Source: an uncultured Oscillospiraceae bacterium
GTDB taxonomy: Bacteria; Bacillota; Clostridia; Oscillospirales; Ruminococcaceae
NCBI GenBank assembly: GCA_900539195.1
Contig: UQBC01000012.1
Location: forward strand, 3,394 to 67,393
Length of the DNA stretch: 64,000 bases
Direction: 5' to 3'
Shown: positions 43,948 through 52,901 of the stretch, piece after piece
Numbering within the stretch: the first letter of the stretch is position 1
Layout: each line of letters opens with the position of its first letter
Notes under the pieces: model-generated
Told to the model about the DNA's origin: nothing
Databases searched by the model: none
Seen by the model: only the letters and a program-made list of their open reading frames with translations
Translations under genes and position numbers: made by a program

Positions 43948-44184
43948 CAGGTGGTACGCTTATTCTTAGTTTATTTGTATTTCTTCATCAGTGCCTTAAA
44001 TCCGATGGCTTTTACAGGTTCTTGGCTGTATCTGATGTTATAACGGCTGTCTTGCCCGACCGCTGTTCCGATAGGCTTTCTAAGTATTTCTAAGATTGGC
44101 ACTATTCGTATTTCGCCGTTTTGTGCCTTTGACGTTACCCACCACATATCCGTTGCGCTGTGCTTCTTGCACAGCGCTTTTTTT
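43948..44184 (+). ncRNA. Possible small RNA of about 235 bases
   Basis: Transcription from the orphan promoter would start near 43948 and stop at the strong terminator at 44155-44184. The stretch has no plus-strand frame with a ribosome site. It lies antisense to a weak 86-residue minus-strand frame. It could be a regulatory RNA, or what is left of a lost gene. The gene-free stretch 43793-44493 also holds the palindrome upstream and a dif-like site at 44433. Confidence 0.35.
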
Positions 44185-44231
44185 CGGTCAGCTTCTTTAA
44201 TTCGTATGATAACCATATCGAAAGCATACAA
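43971..44231 (-). CDS. Doubtful 86-residue frame, possibly a gene remnant
   Basis: I do not recognise this frame. From a TTG at 44231 with a weak AAGG upstream it reads a basic, soluble-looking protein with the segments VIIRIKEADRKKALCKKHSA, ATDMWWVTSKAQNGEIR and SQEPVKAIGFKALMKKYK. The composition is protein-like, with few rare residues, but a stop lies just upstream in frame, no promoter is clear, and a perfect terminator hairpin for the other strand lies inside it. It may be a small real gene, or the C-terminal remnant of a longer one. Confidence 0.3.
   Translation of the reverse strand: MYAFDMVIIRIKEADRKKALCKKHSATDMWWVTSKAQNGEIRIVPILEILRKPIGTAVGQDSRYNIRYSQEPVKAIGFKALMKKYK
44155..44184 (+). 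terminator. Strong terminator of the orphan transcript
   Basis: A perfect 9-bp GCGCTGTGC stem (44155-44163 with 44169-44177) with a TTCTT loop is followed by seven T. Confidence 0.88.
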
Positions 44232-44432
44232 ATTGACCTTGCTGAGAATGCTTCAGCCTTTGACCGACCGTTTGAAGCACAGCAGTTTTATAGCTGTAAC
44301 TCATCCGTAATTGCTATTGCTCGTATTTACGTCAACGTTATCCATCAGCTTTGTATTTCGCAATAAATCTTGAATTGGGCAGGATTTTATAGTATAATAG
44401 TCAGCGGAGCAGTATAACAGAATTTTACACGC

Positions 44433-44462
44433 AATTTCGTAAAATTAATATTTTACGAAATT
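44433..44462. other. dif-like Xer recombination site upstream of the recombinase gene
   Basis: Arms ATTTCGTAAAA and TTTTACGAAAT (11 bp each, 44434-44444 and 44451-44461) flank a 6-bp asymmetric centre TTAATA. This is the exact architecture of a chromosomal dif site: 28 bp, two 11-bp half-sites and a 6-bp spacer. One more base on each side extends the symmetry. It lies 31 bases before the Xer gene, as difSL does beside xerS in streptococci. Confidence 0.6.
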
Positions 44463-44493
44463 AGAAGCGGTAAAAAACGAAAGGCACACAAAA

Positions 44494-45567
44494 ATGGCAT
44501 ATAACATAGATTTCAGACAAGCTACATCAGACGCACCGGCTTGCCTTACCGAATACCTGAATTATCTTACGACAATCAAAAACCGTTCACAGCTTACTGC
44601 GTTGAACTATTATACCGACCTGCGTATGTTTATGCGTTTTCTCAAGGTCAAGAACAAGCTGGTTGGTGCAAATGAGGATTTCTCCGAGATAAAAATCTCT
44701 GACCTTGACGATAAATACATAAAGGCTGTGACCCTCACAGACGCTATGGAGTTTCTCAGCTTTACTGTAAGTGAACGTTCCAATCATGCAAAGGCTCGCT
44801 CACGCAAGGCTGTATCTCTGCGGCAGTTCTACAAATTCCTCACAAATAACAAGGCGTGGTTTGCGGCAAGTCCTATGTTGAATCTGGAGCTTCCTTCGCC
44901 TAAAAACGCACTGCCTAAGCACCTCACGTTGCAGGAATGCGGTCAGCTTCTGCACGAGGGCTTCAAGGAGTTTTCAAGCTGGATGGATTTCCGTGACTAT
45001 GCGATGATTATAATGTTCCTCAACTGCGGTATGCGTCTGAGCGAGCTTGTCGGAATAAACGTGAATGATTTTGTCGAAAACATAGACCCGTCACAGCCTG
45101 ATACAAAATATATTTCCGTAAAGGTTCTCGGTAAAGGCAACAAGGAACGTATCGTCTATCTCAACGAGCAATGCGTCGATGCTGTTGCCAAGTACACCGA
45201 AGCAAGAAAATCCGTTGCAGACCCTAAGGAAAAAGCTCTGTTTATAAGCAAACGTGGCAACCGCATCACAAACCGCCGTGTCGAACAGATAATCGACGAC
45301 CGCCTTAAAGCCTGCGGACTTGCCGGTAAAGGAATTTCCGTTCATAAACTGCGTCATACGGCGGCTACGCTTATGTATCAGAACGGCGTTGATGTCCGTG
45401 TGCTTAAAGAGGTCCTCGGACACGAAAACCTGAATACAACACAGATCTATACCCATGTGGTAAACACTCAGCTACGTGACGCTATAAATTCAAATCCGGT
45501 AATGGATATAAAAAACGATCTGCCCGAACCCGATTTAAAGCAGAATGAGGATAAAAACAATAAGTAA
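44494..45567 (+). CDS. Xer-type tyrosine recombinase
   Basis: The 357-residue protein has an N-terminal SAM-like core-binding domain (about 15-125) and a C-terminal catalytic domain. The catalytic residues can be seen in order: Arg in CGMRLSEL, Lys in LGKGNKERIV, HxxR in HKLRHTAAT, His in LGHENLNTT, and Tyr in QIYTHV. The type is the one found once per chromosome in many Clostridia, likely to resolve chromosome dimers, and the length matches single-recombinase systems such as XerS. GAAAGGCACA precedes the ATG. It is flanked by a full dif-like site upstream and a degenerate one overlapping its stop. No phage or integrative-element gene is adjacent. Confidence 0.85.
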   Translation: MAYNIDFRQATSDAPACLTEYLNYLTTIKNRSQLTALNYYTDLRMFMRFLKVKNKLVGANEDFSEIKISDLDDKYIKAVTLTDAMEFLSFTVSERSNHAKARSRKAVSLRQFYKFLTNNKAWFAASPMLNLELPSPKNALPKHLTLQECGQLLHEGFKEFSSWMDFRDYAMIIMFLNCGMRLSELVGINVNDFVENIDPSQPDTKYISVKVLGKGNKERIVYLNEQCVDAVAKYTEARKSVADPKEKALFISKRGNRITNRRVEQIIDDRLKACGLAGKGISVHKLRHTAATLMYQNGVDVRVLKEVLGHENLNTTQIYTHVVNTQLRDAINSNPVMDIKNDLPEPDLKQNEDKNNK

Positions 45568-45596
45568 TTTCGCTATAACTTAAATTTTACGAAATT
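45566..45596. other. Second, degenerate dif-like site at the end of the recombinase gene
   Basis: The right half-site TTTTACGAAATT (45585-45596) is identical to that of the upstream site and shares two further bases. The left half-site keeps AATTTCG (45566-45572) and then diverges, and the spacing is one base longer. The two right arms are in direct orientation about 1.1 kb apart. It overlaps the recombinase stop codon. Confidence 0.5.
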
Positions 45597-45618
45597 AGCA
45601 CTATAATAATTAAAACGT

Positions 45619-45655
45619 CCGCCGCAGTTTATTAAAAACTGCGGCGGCATATTTT
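45619..45655. terminator. Terminator between the recombinase gene and the phosphatase fragment
   Basis: A perfect 12-bp CCGCCGCAGTTT stem (45619-45630 with 45636-45647) is followed by CATATTTTATT on the plus side and by TTTTAATTATT on the minus side after three further bases. Confidence 0.75.
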
Positions 45656-45944
45656 ATTCACTTGTGATTTCTCTGAATAATCCCTTACATCCAAGCAGGA
45701 CATCTCTGTAGGTATCATCAAAGTTCCCCGTATACCACGGGTCGGCAATACTACCGCTCATTCCTGCGTGCGACAACAGCAGACTTACTTTACCCTCGGG
45801 ATCGCTCTTTATGATACGCATTATATTGCGTATATTCATCTCATCCATAGCGATTATGTAATCATACCTGTCATAATCTGACTTTGTGAGCTGCACTGCT
45901 CTTTTGCCGTCACAGGAAATGCCGACTTCTGCGAGCTTTCTCCT
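45654..45944 (-). pseudogene. Low-molecular-weight protein-tyrosine phosphatase, N-terminus missing
   Basis: The frame encodes about 96 residues of the C-terminal two thirds of an LMW-PTP. Recognisable parts are RRKLAEVGISCDGKRAVQLT, YDYIIAMDEMNIRNIM, and ADPWYTGNFDDTYRDV, which contains the conserved DPWY general-acid aspartate region. The N-terminal half with the catalytic CxxxxCRS P-loop is absent: similarity stops abruptly near 45944, where sequence of an oppositely oriented kinase begins. Without the P-loop it cannot be active. A possible start at 45896 would give only 80 residues. Confidence 0.8.
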
Positions 45945-47045
45945 TTTTTCACAAATCTGCTTTCAAACGCTGTAAAATTTACGCAGGAAGGCGGCGATAT
46001 ATTGCTCATTGTCAATGAGATCTCAGGAAAAGCGGACAACATTCCGGTATATGAGATCCGTGTCAGGGACAACGGAATAGGTATGAGTGAAGAATTTATC
46101 GGTAAGATATTTGAGCCTTTCGAGCGGGAAAGAAAAGTCAACGGCAATATTCAGGGTACGGGACTTGGTATGCCGATAACAAAGAACATTATTGATGCTG
46201 CAGGCGGTACTATCGCCGTAAACACAAAACAAGGAAAAGGCACTGAATTTATAGTCCATCTGCCGTTCCGCATTACGGATTCGCACAGCGACCACAGATT
46301 GCCGGATATTTATGCACTGGTAGATATAAGCGCCGCAGACATTGCCTGTCAGATAATTGCCACACTTGAAAAGCTCGGAGCAAAATATGATACTGTAAGC
46401 GTAGCAGGCAGAAAATACGATATTTTCTTAGCAAGTGCGGATACCGCAGAAAAATATTCCGACTATAACAGTGACGGCAATAGCCATATATGCGTTATTG
46501 CACGAAATGCATATGCAGGTGATGTAATTCAGAATGTGCCGTCATATGTCGATTCAATATGCACCGCACCTGTACTGACATATGAACTCAGAAAAATCAT
46601 AACGTCATTCTGCACGGATATCTCCGGTCAAAAAGCAAAAGCCGAAGCGATCAAAATACTCGGCGGAAAGCGTATACTGCTTGTCGAAGACGTAAAGGTG
46701 AACTGTCGGATAGTAACTGCTATGCTGACACCTTACGGACTGAATATAGAAACCGCCGAAAACGGTGCGACAGCCCTTGAAATGATAAAGTCGCACAAAG
46801 ATGATTATTACGACTGTGCGATTATGGATATACAGATGCCTGTAATGGACGGATATGACTGTTCGTGTGCAATAAGAAATCTGGAAAACGACCGTATGTC
46901 GCATATACCTATTATCGCAATGACGGCAAATGTGTTCAGCGAAGACAGGGACAGAGCCGCCGCTTGCGGTATGAACGCTTTTCTGACAAAGCCCGTACAT
47001 ATAAAACAGCTTATAGAAGCACTGACGGGAGTTATTTCCGACTGA
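45945..47045 (+). pseudogene. Hybrid histidine kinase/receiver protein, N-terminus missing
   Basis: The open frame begins inside the ATP-binding domain, with FFTNLLSNAVKFTQEGGD as the N box, then DNGIGMSEEFIGKIFEPFER and GTGLGMPITKNI. A middle region of about 110 residues resembles a decayed or inactive receiver, followed by a complete C-terminal receiver with ILLVEDVKVN, the phospho-acceptor Asp in MDIQMPVMDGYD, and the LTKPV lysine. Sensor and phospho-acceptor His domains are absent. No start codon with a ribosome site exists; the frame opens directly at the junction near 45945. The break could be a real rearrangement or a misassembly. Confidence 0.8.
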
Positions 47046-47065
47046 AAAAACATACCGCAGAATTC

Positions 47066-47094
47066 TTAACATTTCTGTCGCACTTTCATATAAT
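47066..47094 (+). promoter_or_regulatory. Sigma-A promoter of feoB
   Basis: TTAACA (47066-47071) and perfect TATAAT (47089-47094) are separated by 17 bases, 28 bases before the start codon. Confidence 0.7.
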
Positions 47095-47122
47095 GTATTA
47101 TATTAGCTGAAAGGCGGAAAAT

Positions 47123-49183
47123 ATGAAATACGAAAAAGAATTTACAGTTGCGCTCGCCGGCAATCCCAATGTCGGCAAAAGCACGGTTTTCAACGCCCTG
47201 ACAGGGCTTAAGCAACATACGGGAAACTGGGTCGGAAAAACTGTCGGCAATGCCGCAGGCAGTTATACTTACAATAATAACAAATATCTGATAACCGACC
47301 TTCCCGGCACATATTCACTATGCGCTCATTCTGCGGAGGAAATAATAGCCTGCCGGCATATATGCCTTGAAAAGCCCGATGTTACGGTTATTGTCTGCGA
47401 TGCGTCTTGTCTTGAACGAAATCTTAATCTTGTATTGCAAATAACAGAAATCACATCTAAAGCAGTGCTGTGCGTGAATATGATGGATGAAGCGGGCAAG
47501 AAGAACATAAAAACAGATATAACTAAGCTGTCACAGCAGCTTGGGATACCTGTAGCGGCAACATCGGCACGGAGCAAAAAAGGGCTGGATAAACTGATGC
47601 AGGCAATAGAAAACGTTGCACTGAGCAAGGAAAGCAACGATATAACGCTTGTTTACACAAGCCGTATAGAAAACGCAATATCACAGCTTATGCCGCTTAC
47701 CGAAAAGATTGAAACAGACAGCAGGACAAAGCGTTTTATATGCCTTAAGCTGCTTCAGGGCGACAGCGATACGGTATACAGCCTGTGTAAAAAATACGGT
47801 ACAGACGATAATTACCTCAAAGCGCTTATATCCGCCGCAGACAGACTGACCGAAAATAATTTTACCGATGAGATTATTTCCTGCATTTTTATAACCGCAG
47901 AAGGAATTGCGGCGGAATGCGTAAAACATAGTGCTGATAAAAAATGTGTCCGTGACAGGAAAATCGACAGGATACTTACCGGAAAACTGACGGGAATACC
48001 CATAATGCTGCTTATGCTGTTTATCATTTTATGGATAACAATAACGGGTGCGAATTACCCGTCCGCCTTACTTTCGGAGCTTTTCGGAAAGGCTGAATCA
48101 CTGCTTTATAGCGCCTTATCGTCAATAGGTACTCCGGTAACGCTGAACAGCGTTCTCACCGAAGGGATATTCAGAGTGCTTGCGTGGGTGGTATCGGTAA
48201 TGCTTCCTCCTATGGCGATATTCTTTCCGCTGTTCACTATACTTGAGGATTACGGAATACTACCCAGAATAGCGTTTAATCTTGACAAAGCGTTCAAAAA
48301 GGCGGGAGCGTGCGGTAAACAGGCTTTATGTCTGTGTATGAGTCTTGGCTGTAACGCCTGCGGAATAACGGGTGCAAGGATAATCGACAGTAAACGTGAA
48401 CGGCTTATAGCGATCATAACTGCGTCAATTATGCCCTGCAACGGAAAATTTCCGACTATCATAAGCATTATCACAATGTTTGCTATCGGTGTGCCGGCTG
48501 TCGCAGGCTCGGATTTTTTGGCGGCGCTTCTGCTATGTGCCGCTATAGCCGCCTCGGTTGCCGTTGTTATGCTGTCGTCACGTTTCCTGTCAAAGACATT
48601 ACTAAAAGGAATGCCGTCATCGTTCACGCTTGAGCTTCCGCCATACAGAACACCGCAGTTTGCAAAGGTCCTTGTCAGAGCGTTTCTCGACAGGACGCTG
48701 TTCGTTCTCGGCAGAGCGGTAATTGTCGCTATCCCTGCAGGGCTTATTATATGGCTGATGGCGAATGTAACTGCAGGCGATGCTTCGCTGTTGTCACACT
48801 GCACAGAGTTTCTTGACCCGTTCGGCAGAATGATGGGACTTGACGGTGTTATATTGCTTGCGTTCATACTCGGCTTTCCTGCAAATGAGATAGTAGTTCC
48901 GATAATAATAATGGCGTACTCCGAGGGTACAGCACTTACCGAAATATCGGAGTTGTCTGCACTTAAGGATTTGTTTATATCGAACGGCTGGACTTCTGTA
49001 ACAGCGATATGTATGGTGATATTTGTACTGTTCCACTTCCCTTGCTCGACATCCTGCATTACGGTATATAAAGAAACAAAGAGCCTTAAATGGACAGCGG
49101 TGAGCTTTGCACTGCCGACCGTTATCGGAATAGTGCTTTGCATAGCGGTAAACGGTATATGCACATTATCGGGAATAGCATAA
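47123..49183 (+). CDS. feoB: Ferrous iron transporter FeoB
   Basis: The 686-residue protein imports Fe(II). The cytosolic G domain has G1 GNPNVGKST at 13-21, DLPGTYSL near 60 and NMMDEA near 117. After a helical spacer the two Gate repeats and the FeoB C-terminal region span about 280-686, with conserved Cys in LGCNACG and PCNGKFPTI, and HFPCSTSC near the end. No feoA or feoC lies next to it. GAAAGGCGGA precedes the ATG. It has its own promoter and a strong terminator, so it appears monocistronic. Iron supply would suit the iron-sulfur-rich hydrogenase system but a direct link is not shown. Confidence 0.94.
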   Translation: MKYEKEFTVALAGNPNVGKSTVFNALTGLKQHTGNWVGKTVGNAAGSYTYNNNKYLITDLPGTYSLCAHSAEEIIACRHICLEKPDVTVIVCDASCLERNLNLVLQITEITSKAVLCVNMMDEAGKKNIKTDITKLSQQLGIPVAATSARSKKGLDKLMQAIENVALSKESNDITLVYTSRIENAISQLMPLTEKIETDSRTKRFICLKLLQGDSDTVYSLCKKYGTDDNYLKALISAADRLTENNFTDEIISCIFITAEGIAAECVKHSADKKCVRDRKIDRILTGKLTGIPIMLLMLFIILWITITGANYPSALLSELFGKAESLLYSALSSIGTPVTLNSVLTEGIFRVLAWVVSVMLPPMAIFFPLFTILEDYGILPRIAFNLDKAFKKAGACGKQALCLCMSLGCNACGITGARIIDSKRERLIAIITASIMPCNGKFPTIISIITMFAIGVPAVAGSDFLAALLLCAAIAASVAVVMLSSRFLSKTLLKGMPSSFTLELPPYRTPQFAKVLVRAFLDRTLFVLGRAVIVAIPAGLIIWLMANVTAGDASLLSHCTEFLDPFGRMMGLDGVILLAFILGFPANEIVVPIIIMAYSEGTALTEISELSALKDLFISNGWTSVTAICMVIFVLFHFPCSTSCITVYKETKSLKWTAVSFALPTVIGIVLCIAVNGICTLSGIA

Positions 49184-49189
49184 AAACGA

Positions 49190-49230
49190 AATACCCACGC
49201 AGAGTTTATCACTGCGTGGGTATTTTCTTT
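49190..49230. terminator. Bidirectional terminator between feoB and the ABC genes
   Basis: A perfect 13-bp stem (arms 49190-49202 and 49212-49224, AATACCCACGCAG) is followed by TTTTCTTT on the plus side. Confidence 0.9.
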
Positions 49231-49237
49231 ACGCTGT

Positions 49238-51052
49238 TTACGACACGTTCTCCACATAATACTTCGCCTGAGCGTTATACATTTCTGCATAAATTCCGCT
49301 TTCGATTTTCACAAGTTCATCGTGCGTACCGTACTCCTTTATCGTATCATCGGCAAATACGGCGATTTCATCGCAGAATTTACAGCTTGAAAGCCTGTGC
49401 GATATGTAGATAGCGGTCTTGCCGCCGACAAGCTTGTTGAAGTGCTTGTATATCTCGTATTCCGCTACAGGGTCAAGCGCCGCTGTAGGCTCATCAAGTA
49501 TTACTATCGGGCTGTCACGGTATAAAGCACGGCAAATAGCGGTTTTCTGCTGCTGACCGCCCGAAAGCTCAGTGCCGTTTTCATCATAGCTTTTGAATAT
49601 TGTCGTGTCGAGCTTGTTTTCAAGCTTCATTGCATCTTCATATAAGCCTGCCATTTTGAGCGTCCTTATCAGCTTTTCCTCGTCCTCCTGCTCGTCAAGT
49701 ATTATGTTCTCCTTAAGGCTGAAAGCAAACAGTGCGAAATCCTGGAATACCACCGAGAACAGCTTTCTGTACTCGCTGTCCGAGTAATCCTTGATATTGA
49801 TATTATCTATCAGTATCTCACCGTCTGTTACATCATACATTCGGCAAAGAAGCTTTATAAACGTTGTCTTTCCCGCACCGTTAAGTCCGACTACAGAAAG
49901 ATGCTCGCCTTGTCTGATCGTGATATTGATATTTCTGAGGACATAATTTTCACTTCTCGGATATTTGAAGCTTACATTTCTGAACTCGATAACGTGTTCG
50001 CCGTCCGAAACAGGCTTATCACCCTTTGTCATTCTGTCGGAAATTGCATCAAATTTCAGATATTCATATGCGTAACCGCATGTCTTTACCGTAGCCGCAA
50101 TGTTGTCTACAATGCTATACAGTCCCCAGTAGAGCGTTGACGCCGATGAAACACACATTGTAAAATCACCGAGTGTAATCGCTCCCGTCAGTGCCTTAAA
50201 GCCTATGTAGAAATATGAAAGTCCGTCACGCAGTCCGTTTGTGAGATTTGAGTATTGCATATATTTATACTGCGCTTTGTACTGCTCCCTGAACGTGTCT
50301 ATAGTTTCATTGCTGTAGTAATCCGCTTTATCGCACATCATATCCTTGCTGTCAAACAGCCTGACTTCCTTACCGTTTGACGGGTCGGACAGCTGATAGA
50401 AGAAATACCCGAAAAGGCGATTGATTTTAGACAGCTTCTTGAAATATTCTATATCAAGCTTGTTGCTCTTATTTGTGAATATCGTGATAAGAACAAGCGA
50501 TATGATCTGTATCGGCAGAAGAAGCGGACAGGTAACTGCGATTATCGCTATAACGCCGAGTACGTTCACCCCGTTTGAAACGATATTGAAGAAACCGTTC
50601 AGTATTCCGACTACTCCGCCGCTGTACCACGACATACCCTCTTTCGCCTTGTTCATCTGATCGAGCGTGTCGGGATCCTCGGTATGCTCAAAATCCATCT
50701 TCATTACCTTTTCGGACAGCCCTACTTCAAAATACTCGTTGAACCACTCGGAATAAACATTCTTTATCTCATTTACAAGATAGTTGATAAGTGCCGCAAG
50801 CAAGGTCACACCGACTATAAGCGCAATGCAGAATATCGCAGTAGGTATATGCTCCTCAGCTTTACCGCCGCCGATTATTGCGGCGATCTCATCTACAAGA
50901 TATTTTGACGAGATGATATTAACCATTGTCTGCGAAAACGAAACCACCACCTGCAGCGCATAAGCAATAAACAGCTGAGGCTTATTCTTTACTGCCGTTT
51001 TCAGCATAAATTTAAGCGTAGGCAGGGTCTTTTTCTCTTTTTCTTTACGCAT
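49238..51052 (-). CDS. ABC exporter half-transporter, subunit B
   Basis: The 604-residue protein has a type-1 ABC exporter membrane domain with six segments (about 20-330) and a C-terminal ATPase. Walker A is GLNGAGKTTFIK, the signature is ELSGGQQQK, and Walker B is VILDEPTAALD with the catalytic Glu present. I set the start at 51052, where GAGGTG precedes the ATG; it overlaps the end of the preceding subunit by 8 bases, so the two are translationally coupled and probably form a heterodimer. The exported substrate is unknown: multidrug, peptide and lipid are all possible. Confidence 0.88.
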   Translation of the reverse strand: MRKEKEKKTLPTLKFMLKTAVKNKPQLFIAYALQVVVSFSQTMVNIISSKYLVDEIAAIIGGGKAEEHIPTAIFCIALIVGVTLLAALINYLVNEIKNVYSEWFNEYFEVGLSEKVMKMDFEHTEDPDTLDQMNKAKEGMSWYSGGVVGILNGFFNIVSNGVNVLGVIAIIAVTCPLLLPIQIISLVLITIFTNKSNKLDIEYFKKLSKINRLFGYFFYQLSDPSNGKEVRLFDSKDMMCDKADYYSNETIDTFREQYKAQYKYMQYSNLTNGLRDGLSYFYIGFKALTGAITLGDFTMCVSSASTLYWGLYSIVDNIAATVKTCGYAYEYLKFDAISDRMTKGDKPVSDGEHVIEFRNVSFKYPRSENYVLRNINITIRQGEHLSVVGLNGAGKTTFIKLLCRMYDVTDGEILIDNINIKDYSDSEYRKLFSVVFQDFALFAFSLKENIILDEQEDEEKLIRTLKMAGLYEDAMKLENKLDTTIFKSYDENGTELSGGQQQKTAICRALYRDSPIVILDEPTAALDPVAEYEIYKHFNKLVGGKTAIYISHRLSSCKFCDEIAVFADDTIKEYGTHDELVKIESGIYAEMYNAQAKYYVENVS

Positions 51053-52901
51053 TGACAGCCACCTCGCTTTCGTTGTTGTCAATATAATACTGAGCCTGGA
51101 CATTGAACATATCAGCGTATTCTCCGCCCTTGTCCATAAGCTCGCTGTGAGTTCCGTACTCTACTATGCCGCCGTCCTTGAACATAGCGACCTTGTCGCA
51201 AAACTGTGTTGAACTTAATCTGTGGCTGATATATACCGCTGTCTTGTTACCGATGAGCTTGTCAAAGTCACCGTACAGCTTGCTTTCCGCAAGTGCGTCA
51301 AGTGCCGCCGTAGGCTCGTCAAGGACTACTACAGGCGCATTTTTATATAACGCTCTGGCAAGCGCCAGCTTCTGCTTTTCGCCGCCCGACAGATCAACGC
51401 CGTCATCGTAAACGATCTTTAGTATCTCGGTATCCATACCCTTTTCAAGCTCATTCAGCTTATTCTCAAGTCCCGAATCAATAACGCACTGCCTTGCCTT
51501 CTCCTTATCCGATTTATCCGCACTGCTCATTGAAACGTTCATATACAGAGGAAATGCGAACAGTTCGACCTCCTGAAAAGCAGGCGAGAATATCTTATAA
51601 TAGCTGTGCTTGTTGTACTGCTTTATATTGACACCGTTCAGCAGTATCTCACCCTCTGTCACCTCATACAGCCTTAACAACAGCTTTATAAAGGTAGATT
51701 TTCCTGCGCCGTTAAGCCCTACCACCGCAAGCCTCTCTCCTGCGTTAAGAGTAATATTGACGTTACGAAGCGCATACTTTTCAGCCTTGGGATATTTGAA
51801 TGAAACATTGCAGAAAGTAAATTCATAGCTGTCACACTGCGGAACATCAATTCCTTTGTCGTCCTTATCACCGCAGTCCGCGTCCATAAAGCTGCGGAAA
51901 TCGTCATATTCCCTGCTCCTTGCAAGTAAGTCCGATACAGCGGTAAGGAGCTGATTTGTATAATCAAAGAATGTCATTGACGATGCAAGGTACAAAGTGA
52001 AATTGCCTATCGTCATACTTCCGGTTACAACGCTGTACAAGAGCCATACGTAAACCGCCGCCTGCACTCCTGCCCAGAGTACAGCATTTATGACAGCCGA
52101 CACCGCCCATATCCTTGAATTTTTCTTCTGCGCCGCATAACGCTCTTTGTTCAGCACTTTGAACTTTTCTGTAAGCCAATCGGCTATTCCGAACATTCTT
52201 ATATCCTTAGCCGCCTCAAAGTCGCTCGTGGTATAAGAAAGATAATTATGCCTGCGCCACCACGGTGCAAGCGGATCCCACACCTTTTTCTTGCAGTAAG
52301 CGTTTGTCTTGTTGGTAACAACAAATTGCAGTACAGAGCAGATAAGTATAGCAATAACGATAAAAATATTCATCGTACCGAGAATGGCGATACCGACAAC
52401 GATTATCGGTATGAGCGTTAAAAGACGCACAATGCCTCTCATCATTCCCTCTATGCCCTCATTATTGCTGTTGCAGGCGTTTCCTGCTTTCTGATAGCAG
52501 TCCATAAAGTCCTTGTCCTCAAGATAGCCGTAATCCACCGACATTATCTTGCGGTTCTTAAGTCCCATCTGCCTGAATCTTGCTCCGATATAAATGTGAA
52601 AGAATGAGTTGCCGTAAAGGTTCAGCATAGTAGCCGTAATCTGTATTACGGTAAATCCGCCCATAAGCAGTGCAAGCGCAGTAACGCTCTGACCTGAAGT
52701 TATCATATCAATAACGAACTTTGATATGAACGACCACAGATACTGCATTATCGGCGCACAGACTACGCTGATTATTATAACAGGTATAAACCTGTGTGAA
52801 TAGCTGAGCATTGATTTTAATGCGTGAATGCTGTTGCTGAAAACGCCGTATTCCTTATGATAAGGATTGGTGTTTTTCTCTTTCTCTTTATTTTTCTTCA
52901 T
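51045..52901 (-). CDS. ABC exporter half-transporter, subunit A
   Basis: The 618-residue protein is the partner half-transporter with the same layout. Walker A is GLNGAGKSTFIK, the signature is DLSGGEKQK, and Walker B is VVLDEPTAALD. Both halves keep catalytic residues, unlike exporters with one degenerate site. GGGAGAG precedes the ATG at 52901. Its start overlaps the end of the regulator gene by 14 bases and its end overlaps subunit B, so the three genes form one tightly packed operon. Confidence 0.88.
   Translation of the reverse strand: MKKNKEKEKNTNPYHKEYGVFSNSIHALKSMLSYSHRFIPVIIISVVCAPIMQYLWSFISKFVIDMITSGQSVTALALLMGGFTVIQITATMLNLYGNSFFHIYIGARFRQMGLKNRKIMSVDYGYLEDKDFMDCYQKAGNACNSNNEGIEGMMRGIVRLLTLIPIIVVGIAILGTMNIFIVIAILICSVLQFVVTNKTNAYCKKKVWDPLAPWWRRHNYLSYTTSDFEAAKDIRMFGIADWLTEKFKVLNKERYAAQKKNSRIWAVSAVINAVLWAGVQAAVYVWLLYSVVTGSMTIGNFTLYLASSMTFFDYTNQLLTAVSDLLARSREYDDFRSFMDADCGDKDDKGIDVPQCDSYEFTFCNVSFKYPKAEKYALRNVNITLNAGERLAVVGLNGAGKSTFIKLLLRLYEVTEGEILLNGVNIKQYNKHSYYKIFSPAFQEVELFAFPLYMNVSMSSADKSDKEKARQCVIDSGLENKLNELEKGMDTEILKIVYDDGVDLSGGEKQKLALARALYKNAPVVVLDEPTAALDALAESKLYGDFDKLIGNKTAVYISHRLSSTQFCDKVAMFKDGGIVEYGTHSELMDKGGEYADMFNVQAQYYIDNNESEVAVNA

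Noticed and set aside
43944..44042. 32-residue hydrophobic peptide on the plus strand, resembling a type I toxin
   Set aside because: Its ATG lies only a few bases after the -10 box and before the expected transcription start, with no ribosome site.
44494..45567. Integrase of a phage or integrative element
   Set aside because: No element genes, tRNA target or excision gene is adjacent, and the protein type is the chromosomal Xer kind; the flanking sites fit dif.
48250..49290. 346-residue minus-strand open frame
   Set aside because: It lies antisense to feoB, whose full-length domains are unambiguous, and the frame has no domain I recognise.
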